Assembly: GCA_029551285.1 (NCBI GenBank)
Contig: JAKPFT010000021.1
Location: forward strand, 1-62,012
Reading direction: 5' to 3'
DNA from: a bacterium
Lineage (GTDB): Bacteria > Ratteibacteria > UBA8468 > B48-G9 > DSTR01
DNA: 62,012 bases
Positions 55,483-62,012 of the stretch are shown here, piece after piece. The first letter of the stretch is position 1; each line of letters starts with the position of its first letter. Below the pieces are notes generated by a model. The model was not told the origin of the DNA and searched no databases. It saw nothing but the letters and a program-made list of their open reading frames with translations. The translations under genes and the position numbers were made by a program.

Positions 55483-55745
55483 CTGTCAAAAAAGGAAGGG
55501 GACAGCTGGCGAACCAGTTGCGAAGGCACAGTTACAGGACAAGACGAAAAGCGGCAGCGTTCGGTAAGCGGACCGGGCAATTCCATCCGGGACGCAATAC
55601 CTTACTCGGCGGTGTCTGAATTCGCCACCTGGCGAATGAGTTCGCACCAGCAGCGATTTCGGCGTAGTCCTTGTCTGTGCCGGAGCATTCTGAGTGAGCC
55701 AGTTTGTTCCCTTTCTTTTCATTCTTGTTTCTTCCTTTTTTACAC
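55483..55745. repeat. Structured dispersed element, copy D
   Basis: About 263 bp between CTGTCAAAAAAGG (55483) and CCTTTTTTACAC (ends 55745). It is near identical to copy C in inverse. The variable hairpin has its own bases, TTCGCC-ACCT-GGCGAA (55621-55636). Similarity to copy E continues outside, to about 55429 (GTCTTTTCT, TCTGTCAAT and GTCCTTATCTC blocks). It occupies the 474-bp gene-free stretch 55382-55855; the rest (55746-55855) shows nothing clear. Confidence 0.9.
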
Positions 55746-55855
55746 TACGTTTCTTCTCTGTCAAACATCTGCATAGAGTTAGATTGAAACACAGAGAAAA
55801 GGTTTCAGGCCATCAGGGATAGACGCAGCCAGCGTAGCCGAAATCACGCTGTGGC

Positions 55856-56815
55856 TTAAAGACAGTGGTGATAGATGGCTTCCACCAGTTCCATCGTTTT
55901 AACGGCATCGCCAAAGTGGGTCAGGGGGAGTTGTTTCTCTTTCAGACAATCAATGAAATGCCGGTTTTCCGCGAAAAACCCGCCAATTTTGTAGATTCCG
56001 GTACTTCCAGCCACCTCGGTTGCCTGAAGGAGCGTGCCTTCCTCCTGGTTATCCTGGTAAATGAGCGCCTGCTTTTCCGGGTCAACGAAGGCGGAAATAC
56101 CTTTCCCGTGCATTTCCACAGAGAAGATGCGTTTGCCGGAGACCCAACTGGTGGAAAGAAACCCGACGGAACCGCTTTCAAAAATTAACAGGGCATTGAA
56201 ACTGTTGTCATAATCCGCGTAGAGACTCCGGACACTGCTGGCCACCTTTTTCACTTCTCCCCCGAGAAAACGCAAGAGATCTACCGCATGAATGGCATCG
56301 CAGGTCAGAATGTCAACGGCTCCCCGATAGTAAGGTGGTGCACCCAGCATATGCTTGAAGAAATTCACCTGGCACTGATGGAGCGGACCGCGGCGGTGAA
56401 GCTCCTCTCTGACTCTGGTCACCAGTGGCGCGAAACGGCGCTGAAACCCGGTCATCGTCAGACACCCTTTTTTTTCAGCCAGGCGCGCCATCTGCCTTGT
56501 CTGTTCCCGGGTAATCCCGGGCGGTTTTTCAATGAAGACATGGAGTCCCCTTTCCAGGCAGTCAATGACAATATCAAACAGCTGGTAGGGCGGCATCAAA
56601 ATGTAAACGGCTTCCGGGTCTGTTTCTTCCAGCAGGTGGTGATAGTCAGTATAGGTGCGGCTGATGCGAAACTTTTCCGCTGTGGCTTTCAGTTTGGCCT
56701 CCACCAGATCACACAGACCGACCAGTTCTACATCAGGAAATTGGACCAGGGAAGGGTAATGGACATTGTTGGCCATCGCCCCGGCCCCAATCAAGGCCAC
56801 CTTAACTTTTTTCAT
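55856..56815 (-). CDS. Gfo/Idh/MocA-family oxidoreductase
   Basis: 319 aa. NAD(P)-binding Rossmann start KVKVALIGAGAMANNVHYPS, then VFIEKPPGITREQTRQM with the EKP motif, and the C-terminal alpha/beta domain with TCDAIHAVDLLRFLGGEVKK, where D-x-x-x-H is the usual catalytic pair. Acts on sugars or inositols. GAGGAGG precedes the ATG at 56815. Last gene of the gyrA-archease-lspA-lgt operon; overlaps the FHA gene by 14 bp. Confidence 0.92.
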   Translation of the reverse strand: MKKVKVALIGAGAMANNVHYPSLVQFPDVELVGLCDLVEAKLKATAEKFRISRTYTDYHHLLEETDPEAVYILMPPYQLFDIVIDCLERGLHVFIEKPPGITREQTRQMARLAEKKGCLTMTGFQRRFAPLVTRVREELHRRGPLHQCQVNFFKHMLGAPPYYRGAVDILTCDAIHAVDLLRFLGGEVKKVASSVRSLYADYDNSFNALLIFESGSVGFLSTSWVSGKRIFSVEMHGKGISAFVDPEKQALIYQDNQEEGTLLQATEVAGSTGIYKIGGFFAENRHFIDCLKEKQLPLTHFGDAVKTMELVEAIYHHCL

Positions 56816-57182
56816 CTTTTTCCTCCTCAAAGGTGCATTCTATCGGACCGAAACGAATTCTATCGCCACTTTTTAAGAGATAGGGTTTGCCTGTTTCCAG
56901 CCGTAGTCCATTGACATAGGTGCCATAACTGCTGCCGGCTCCTCCGGTGCCCACATCAACGACATGATAAATTCCGTTGATGCGGTCCAGCCTGGCGTGG
57001 AAACGAGAGACCTTGGCCAGAGTTTTAACCAGCTGCCGCTGGATCTCCACATTAAGACTGCGGAAGACCCGGTAATCAGGGATGATGATGTCGTGTTCTT
57101 TCAGCCTTCCCACAGTAATCCTGTCCTTAGTCAGGGGATATTCCCTCATCATAAAAGGATAATTGAAAATAAGTTTAGCCAT
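56802..57182 (-). CDS. FHA-domain protein
   Basis: 126 aa. A single forkhead-associated domain, phosphothreonine-binding: DRITVGRLKEHDIIIPD, KVSRFHARLDRINGIYHVVD and GSSYGTYVNGLRLETGK carry the conserved G-R, S-x-x-H and N-G. AGGAGG lies 9 nt before the ATG at 57182, which overlaps the lgt stop by 8 bp. No Ser/Thr kinase is present in the window. Confidence 0.88.
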   Translation of the reverse strand: MAKLIFNYPFMMREYPLTKDRITVGRLKEHDIIIPDYRVFRSLNVEIQRQLVKTLAKVSRFHARLDRINGIYHVVDVGTGGAGSSYGTYVNGLRLETGKPYLLKSGDRIRFGPIECTFEEEKDEKS

Positions 57183-57987
57183 GGTCAGAAACCTCCTTTT
57201 TCTGCTCATCCGGTGGCGAAGAGCAAACTTGCTCCGCAGGTTCCGGCATTTCCCCGGGCCGGCTCATCAGTCGGAGCAGTAAAGTGGCTCCTGTTAGAAA
57301 AAGTATTATTCCAAACCACTGGGTGGGGTAAAGACCCAGGCTGGTGCTTACCAGGTCACCCCTGAGGAAGTCAAGGTTGTAGCGAATCAAACCCATCGCC
57401 ATCAGATAGAGGCAAAACACTGTTCCTTCCCGGAGTCGCTGGCGGAGCAGCCACCAGAGACAGCAGAAGACAGCCATGTCTGCAGCAAAATAGTAGAGCT
57501 GGGTAGGATGGATTCTGCCTTCTACCGCGGGAAAATGAACGCCGGCGAAACTGTCTGTTTCTTTCCCGTAGCAACATCCGTGGAGAAAACAACCCAGCCG
57601 GCCAATAGCCTGTCCCAGTGGCGCTGCCGTACTCACCAGGTCAACAATCTTAAAAAAAGGAAGGCGGCGGGCTAACGCGTAAAGAGAAAGAAAAATAGTG
57701 GCTCCGATGATGCCTCCCTGAATCGCCAGCCCGCCGTTACGCAGGGCCAGAATTTCCAGGGGGTGCCGGTAGTAGTACCAGAAATGGGTCATCACGTGAA
57801 CGGTCCGGGCGCCGGCCAGACCGGAAACTACCAGCCAGACCAGAATCTCAGAAGCCACTTTCTGACTGAGTCCGGCGCGTCCGGCCAGTCGCTGGAAAAT
57901 TGAGCCAGCGATGAGGATGCCCAGCGCGGCCATCACGCCGTACCAGTAAATGACAAAACTACCGATTTTCAGAAAGATGGGTGACAC
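57175..57987 (-). CDS. lgt: Prolipoprotein diacylglyceryl transferase
   Basis: 270 aa. Integral membrane enzyme that adds diacylglycerol to the lipobox cysteine. Several membrane segments and the signature GRLGCFLHGCCYG, with RIHPTQLYYFAADM, are present. The N-terminus IGSFVIYWYGVMAALGIL is the usual first helix. GTG start at 57987; overlaps the lspA end by 29 bp. The Asp/Glu/Lys-rich tail after about 240 is variable. With lspA it matures lipoproteins such as the TPR protein at 24696. Confidence 0.93.
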   Translation of the reverse strand: MSPIFLKIGSFVIYWYGVMAALGILIAGSIFQRLAGRAGLSQKVASEILVWLVVSGLAGARTVHVMTHFWYYYRHPLEILALRNGGLAIQGGIIGATIFLSLYALARRLPFFKIVDLVSTAAPLGQAIGRLGCFLHGCCYGKETDSFAGVHFPAVEGRIHPTQLYYFAADMAVFCCLWWLLRQRLREGTVFCLYLMAMGLIRYNLDFLRGDLVSTSLGLYPTQWFGIILFLTGATLLLRLMSRPGEMPEPAEQVCSSPPDEQKKEVSDHG

Positions 57988-58435
57988 AGTTGCCCTTTAC
58001 CTGCCAGAGGATGAAAAGGCCAACACCGGTGACAATCATGGTGTCAGCCAGATTAAAAACCGGCCAGACATGAAAATTGAGGAAATCAACTACCGCGCCC
58101 AGCCGCAGCCGGTCAATGAGATTGCCGGTGATGCCGGCAGTAATAATGCCCAGACTGGTCTGCTCCAGCCGGCTGAGATTTTTTCTGGCGTGGGCGTAGA
58201 AGGCTATCCCGGTGATGAACCCGGCGGAAACAATCATCACCGGTATTAGAGCCTCACCGGAGCCAAACCAGCCAAAACAGATGCCCTTGTTTTGAACGCA
58301 GGTCAGGGAAAAATACCGAAAGAGGCGAAGATTTTTTTCTGGCCCAAGCCAGGCAAGCACAGCCAGTTTGGAAAACTGGTCCAGGACCAGACCGGCCAGC
58401 ACCGCACCCCAGAAAAGTCTGTTACCGGCTCTCAC
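57959..58435 (-). CDS. lspA: Lipoprotein signal peptidase (signal peptidase II)
   Basis: 158 aa from GTG at 58435. Aspartic membrane protease: GITGNLIDRLRLGAVVDFL and PVFNLADTMIVTGVG contain the catalytic Asp pair; VQNKGICFGWFGSG is the loop motif (usually NxGAAFG, here NKGICFG). Four membrane helices. An ATG 16 codons upstream is possible, but the GTG has AGAGAAAG before it and gives the usual N-terminal length. It overlaps the DksA/TraR gene end by 14 bp. Confidence 0.88.
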   Translation of the reverse strand: MRAGNRLFWGAVLAGLVLDQFSKLAVLAWLGPEKNLRLFRYFSLTCVQNKGICFGWFGSGEALIPVMIVSAGFITGIAFYAHARKNLSRLEQTSLGIITAGITGNLIDRLRLGAVVDFLNFHVWPVFNLADTMIVTGVGLFILWQVKGNCVTHLSENR

Positions 58436-58796
58436 CTGGCTTTCTCTCTTTTTCTCGCTGACAGGCAATGCAGTACTTAGCATAGGGCAGGGCATCCAAT
58501 CTGGACCTGGGAATGGGTCGGCCGCACTCCTCACAGCGGCCATAGGTGCCTTTGTTTATCTTTTCAATGGCCTCGTTAATATCGGCCAGCAGCCGGCCTT
58601 CAGAATTGGAAAGGTCCAGTTCAAGAGCCTTTTCAAAGACATCGGTGCCCAAATCAGCAATGTGGGTGGGTACGCCGCCAACTTCTTTAGCGCTGGCTGT
58701 CTTGCCGTCTTCCTGAAGATGCCCCAGCGTCTGCAAGATTCGTTCCTTCTCTTTCAACAACTTCTTAAGATAGGCTTTTCTCTGTTTCTCGTTCAC
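58422..58796 (-). CDS. DksA/TraR-family zinc-finger protein
   Basis: 124 aa. A coiled-coil N-terminal part (EKQRKAYLKKLLKEKERILQ) and a C4 zinc finger CEECGRPIPRSRLDALPYAK then YCIACQ (C-x2-C-x17-C-x2-C). Family proteins bind the RNA polymerase secondary channel. The GTG at 58796 follows AGGAGG. In the gyrA-lspA operon it fits the often-seen DksA-like gene directly before lspA. Confidence 0.9.
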   Translation of the reverse strand: MNEKQRKAYLKKLLKEKERILQTLGHLQEDGKTASAKEVGGVPTHIADLGTDVFEKALELDLSNSEGRLLADINEAIEKINKGTYGRCEECGRPIPRSRLDALPYAKYCIACQREKERKPGESR

Positions 58797-58813
58797 CTTG
58801 CCTCCTGGCCGGC

Positions 58814-59215
58814 TCAAACATCAAAGATGATAAAGCAACTGTACCTGCCTCGCTCCTGAACAACCTTCAATCCGTGGTAGGTGGCCGCCTTGATTTCCCT
58901 GCTCGCCTGGCCTCTGACCAACTCTATGGTGGCTTCAAGATGATAAAGGGCAGACTTTTTTTTAATCTTCGCCGTGGCTTCAGCAGGAATTTTCTGGTGC
59001 ACCTCCACCAGGTAAATCAGTTCTCCCAGGAAACGGACCAGCAATTCCTCTATGGAGGACGCTTTTAACTTCAGGACTGTTTTTCCGGCTGGCTCCTGTT
59101 TCACTGGCTTGAGCAAACTTATCAGGGCCTGGCTGGCCGAAAGGAAAAGTTCCTCAAGACTTCGCCCGGTCACCTTCACCCTGACATCAGCCGGATGTTC
59201 CAGCAACTTAAACAT
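58814..59215 (-). CDS. Archease
   Basis: 133 aa. Archease fold: N-terminal [20 protein letters not shown] with the metal-binding Asp, [16 protein letters not shown], and [13 protein letters not shown] with the family Tyr-His. Archease aids the RtcB RNA ligase by loading GTP; no rtcB lies here. Its 5' end overlaps the gyrA stop by 8 bp. Confidence 0.9.
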   Translation of the reverse strand: MFKLLEHPADVRVKVTGRSLEELFLSASQALISLLKPVKQEPAGKTVLKLKASSIEELLVRFLGELIYLVEVHQKIPAEATAKIKKKSALYHLEATIELVRGQASREIKAATYHGLKVVQERGRYSCFIIFDV

Positions 59216-61655
59216 CGCTGCCGTTTCCCTGTGGTACCAGCGCCAGGTCCGTAATTGAATCCCCTGGCTCCAGATTAATCAACCTGACGCCAAAGGTATT
59301 TCTGCCCACCAGCCGGATATCCTTAATCGGCATGCGGATAATCATACCGGCCTGAGTGGCCAGAATTAATTCGTCGGTCTCAGTGACGCTGCGGATGCCC
59401 ACCACCGCACCGTTTCGTTCCCCACCTTTAATGTCAATAATACCCTTTCCGCCACGATGCTGGTTGCGATAAAGACTGATGCGGGTTCTCTTGCCGTAAC
59501 CTTTGCTGCAGACCGTGATGAGACTTCGTTCTTTTTCTTCCGGGCTGACGATTTCTGCTCCCACGACCTCATCGTCCGGTTTCTTAAAGCGAATGCCAAT
59601 GACACCCATACCGGTGCGGCCGATGGGATGGACTTCCTTTTCCGGGAAGCGAATACTCAAGCCACATCTGGTGCTGAGGAAGACATCTCGGGTGCCATCG
59701 GTGATTTTGACCTCAATCAACCGGTCGTTCTCTCTCAGGGTTAGCGCGATAATGCCTCCCTGTCGCGGTCGGCTGTAAGCAGAAAGGGCGGTCTTCTTCA
59801 CCAGCCCGTTTCTGGTAACCATCAGCAGGAACTTTTTTTCGTCAAATTCTTTAATGGGTATAACCGCGGCGATTTTTTCCCCTTCCGCCAGACGCAGCAG
59901 ATTAACGATGGGTTTACCTTTAGCGTTGCGGCCGGCCTCGGGAATAAGATAACCGTGCAACCAGTGGACATGGCCAGTGTCGGTGAAAAACAGGACGGTG
60001 TCCACCGTGGAACAGATGAAGAGGTGTTTGATAAAATCTTCTTCCTTGGTCTGAGCCCCGACCATGCCTTTTCCGCCCCGGCGCTGCCTGCGGTAAGTTT
60101 CCAGGGGAACCCGTTTAACATATCCCTGATGGGAGACAGTGACCACGATATCTTCAGGTCTTACCAGGTCAATGTCGTCAAACTCCTGGATTGGCTCCAC
60201 AATCATCGTCCGCCGTTTGTCCCCGAATTTCTTTTTCAGAAGCAGCAGTTCATCCTTGATGATTTTTTTGACCTTCTCGGGTCTGGCCAGAATTTCCGAG
60301 TACTCCTTTATTCTTGCTTCCAGGTCGGCTTTTTCCTGCAGAATCTTCTCTCTTTCCAGACCGGTCAGCCGGGATAAGGGCATGCTCAGAACTGCTTCCG
60401 CCTGCCGCTGGGAAAGTTTGAACTTCTTCATCAGGCCGTCTCTGGCCTCTTCCACGGTCCGGGAAGCCCGGATCAGCTTGATCACCAGGTCCAGATGGTC
60501 CAGGGCGATGATTAACCCGCAGACGATATGGTGCCGTTCCTGCGCTTTACGCAAATCATACCGTGTTCGTCTTAAAATAATTTCGCGGCGGTGCTCAAGA
60601 AACAACTGGAGGAGTTCCCGGATATTCAACAGCCGCGGTTGCTGGTTAACCAGAGCCAGATTGATGATTCCGTAGGTTATCTGGAGCGGAGTGTGTTTGT
60701 ACAACTGGTTGGTGATAATGTCAACATTTTCCCCGCGGCGCACTTCCAGCACAATGCGCGTGCCTTCCTTGTCCGACTCGTCCCGCACCTCCTGGATTCC
60801 GCCAATCTTTTTCTCCTCCACCAGGGAGGCGATTCTTTCCACCAGCGAGGCTTTGTTGACCTCGTAGGGAATTTCCTTGATGATAATGTTTTCCCTGTCT
60901 TTAACTGTCTCCACCTCCATCCGACCGCGCAGGGTGATAATGCCTTTTCCTGTCCGGTAAGCCTGGATAATTCCCTCCTGGCCGCAGATGAAACCGCCGG
61001 TGGGAAAATCCGGCCCTGGCAGAACCTTCATAATCTCTTCCACGCTAACTTCAGGTTTATCCAGAACAAGAAGCAGTCCGTCCACCACTTCGGCCAGGTT
61101 ATGCGGGGGAATGTTGGTGGCCATACCCACGGCAATACCTGAGGAACCATTGATGAGAAGGTTGGGCACCTTGCTGGGCAGCACCACCGGTTCGGCCAGG
61201 GATTCATCAAAGTTGGGCATGTAATCCACGGTATCTTTTTCCAGGTCAGTTAGCATCTCCATAGCCAGAGGGGTTAATCTGGCTTCGGTATACCGCATGG
61301 CCGCAGGTGGGTCGCCATCAATGGAACCAAAATTTCCCTGTCCGTCCACTAACGGGTAACGCAGGGAAAAGTCCTGAACCATCCTGGCGATGGCTTCGTA
61401 AATGGGAGCATCACCGTGCGGGTGGTATTTGCCCATCACCTCGCCGACGATTCTGGCTGATTTCTTGTAAGGTCGTCCGGGTTCCAGGCCTAACTCCAGC
61501 ATCCCGTAAAGTATCCGGCGGTGGACTGGCTTGAGGCCGTCACGCACATCAGGCAACGCTCTACCCACGATTACGCTCATGGCGTAATCTAAGTAGGAGC
61601 TCCGCATCTCTTCATGAACGCTGATGGGTTGAATTTTCTCCTTGGCTTCTTCCAT
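59208..61655 (-). CDS. gyrA: DNA gyrase subunit A
   Basis: 815 aa. N-terminal breakage-reunion domain with [20 protein letters not shown], the active-site Tyr122 in [15 protein letters not shown] (same number as E. coli), and the quinolone region [19 protein letters not shown]. The C-terminal pinwheel has the GyrA box QRRGGKG, which marks gyrase rather than topoisomerase IV. The residues at the usual quinolone-resistance sites (83 equivalent Ala in HGDAPIYE, 87 equivalent Glu) differ from E. coli Ser/Asp; whether this matters is unknown. GAGGAG precedes the ATG. Repeat copy E lies upstream. Confidence 0.97.
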   Translation of the reverse strand: MEEAKEKIQPISVHEEMRSSYLDYAMSVIVGRALPDVRDGLKPVHRRILYGMLELGLEPGRPYKKSARIVGEVMGKYHPHGDAPIYEAIARMVQDFSLRYPLVDGQGNFGSIDGDPPAAMRYTEARLTPLAMEMLTDLEKDTVDYMPNFDESLAEPVVLPSKVPNLLINGSSGIAVGMATNIPPHNLAEVVDGLLLVLDKPEVSVEEIMKVLPGPDFPTGGFICGQEGIIQAYRTGKGIITLRGRMEVETVKDRENIIIKEIPYEVNKASLVERIASLVEEKKIGGIQEVRDESDKEGTRIVLEVRRGENVDIITNQLYKHTPLQITYGIINLALVNQQPRLLNIRELLQLFLEHRREIILRRTRYDLRKAQERHHIVCGLIIALDHLDLVIKLIRASRTVEEARDGLMKKFKLSQRQAEAVLSMPLSRLTGLEREKILQEKADLEARIKEYSEILARPEKVKKIIKDELLLLKKKFGDKRRTMIVEPIQEFDDIDLVRPEDIVVTVSHQGYVKRVPLETYRRQRRGGKGMVGAQTKEEDFIKHLFICSTVDTVLFFTDTGHVHWLHGYLIPEAGRNAKGKPIVNLLRLAEGEKIAAVIPIKEFDEKKFLLMVTRNGLVKKTALSAYSRPRQGGIIALTLRENDRLIEVKITDGTRDVFLSTRCGLSIRFPEKEVHPIGRTGMGVIGIRFKKPDDEVVGAEIVSPEEKERSLITVCSKGYGKRTRISLYRNQHRGGKGIIDIKGGERNGAVVGIRSVTETDELILATQAGMIIRMPIKDIRLVGRNTFGVRLINLEPGDSITDLALVPQGNGSDV

Positions 61656-61763
61656 CTATGGTCTCCTCATCTCTCAGATGGTTCTGTCAAAGGCTTCATA
61701 TTGGTTTTTTGGTCTTTTCTAATTCTGTCAATAGTTTTTCCAGTCCTTATCTCTCTCCCCCCA

Positions 61764-62012
61764 GTGTCAAAAAAGGAAGGGAATAACTGGCGAACGATTT
61801 GCGCAGGCACAGCGACAAGACAAGACGAAAAGCGGCAGCGTTCGGTAAGCGGACCGGGCAATTCCATCCGGGACGCAATACCTTACCCGGCGGTGTCTGA
61901 GCTCGCCAGATGGCGAGCGAGTTCGCCGAGCAACCGATTTCGGCGTAGTCCTTGTCTGTGCCGGAGCACTTTGAGTGAGCCAGTTTGTTCCCTTTCTTTT
62001 CATCCTTCTTTC
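61764..62012. repeat. Structured dispersed element, copy E (cut by window end)
   Basis: 249 bp visible, beginning GTGTCAAAAAAGG. Stems as in the others: GGGAATAACTGGC with GCCAGTTTGTTCCC, GGCACAG with CTGTGCC, the 61844-61882 branch (GGTA/TACC, GCG/CGC, CCGG/CCGG) and the hairpin GCTCGCC-AGAT-GGCGAGC (61901-61918). The right inverted end lies beyond the window. Similarity with copy D extends leftward to about 61712. The 61656-61763 stretch is the gyrA leader. Confidence 0.88.

Noticed and set aside
55746-55855. Short inverted repeat TTCTCTGT/ACAGAGAA after copy D
   Set aside because: Eight base pairs with a long loop and no T-run; could be chance.

Overview
The window looks like chromosome from an uncultured, probably anaerobic Gram-negative-type bacterium of a candidate phylum. 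The evidence is outer-membrane-type genes (CsgG-like protein, lipoprotein maturation genes lspA and lgt, FHA and TPR proteins), oxygen-sensitive enzymes (a glycyl radical enzyme, radical SAM and 4Fe-4S proteins), and many polysaccharide-degrading families such as GH20-like, GH2-like, DUF4838, DUF6067-like and sialidase-like proteins. That gene mix resembles Omnitrophota/Ratteibacteria or neighbouring PVC-type lineages. This placement is inference from gene content, not a phylogenetic result. Shine-Dalgarno sites (AGGAGG) and sigma70-type promoters (TTGACA-N17-TATAAT variants) are easy to see. No rRNA, tRNA or transposase gene was recognised.

Layout. 1-8809: a complete type I-E CRISPR-Cas locus on the minus strand (cas3-cse1-cse2-cas7e-cas5e-cas6e-cas1-cas2, then the leader end of an array that runs off the left edge), driven by a good promoter in front of cas3. 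8850-18654: a carbohydrate and accessory block (a five-bladed-propeller glycosidase, an alpha/alpha-toroid-like protein, an M42 peptidase, an FAD oxidoreductase, a frameshifted gene, DUF4838 and a GH20-like hexosaminidase). 18970-26962: a long minus-strand housekeeping run starting at a strong promoter before gatC (gatC, accA, hisG, a 31-residue mS38/COX24-like ribosomal protein, a TPR lipoprotein, dxs, an NrdG-like radical SAM protein, a membrane protein, a glycosyltransferase, an orphan glycosidase C-terminus). 27067-34419: HpcH/HpaI aldolase, amidohydrolase, glycyl radical enzyme, DNA methyltransferase remnant, coiled-coil protein, sialidase-like protein. 34553-43753: cysS, patatin, CsgG-like protein, a three-module QueG-like iron-sulfur protein and a large secreted CBM9/GH-like protein. 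43879-52699: GH2-like enzyme, GATase1-like protein, UroD-family protein, adenosine-specific kinase family, zinc-ribbon/rpsU/PfkB cluster, sugar-phosphate isomerase, Hsp20. 52808-61655 (minus): clpB, then a gyrA-archease-DksA/TraR-lspA-lgt-FHA-Gfo/Idh operon.

The most striking non-coding signal is a dispersed element of about 263 bp, present in four close copies (18725, 47680, 55483, 61764) and one diverged copy (about 28937). Its ends are inverted (GTGTCAAAAAAGG) and its inside is a multi-branched fold whose stems are kept by paired base changes between copies. All four close copies lie 70-110 bp upstream of a gene in the same relative orientation. It does not match any RNA or repeat family I can name and is the best candidate here for an undescribed system: a mobile, structured leader or MITE/ERIC-like element.
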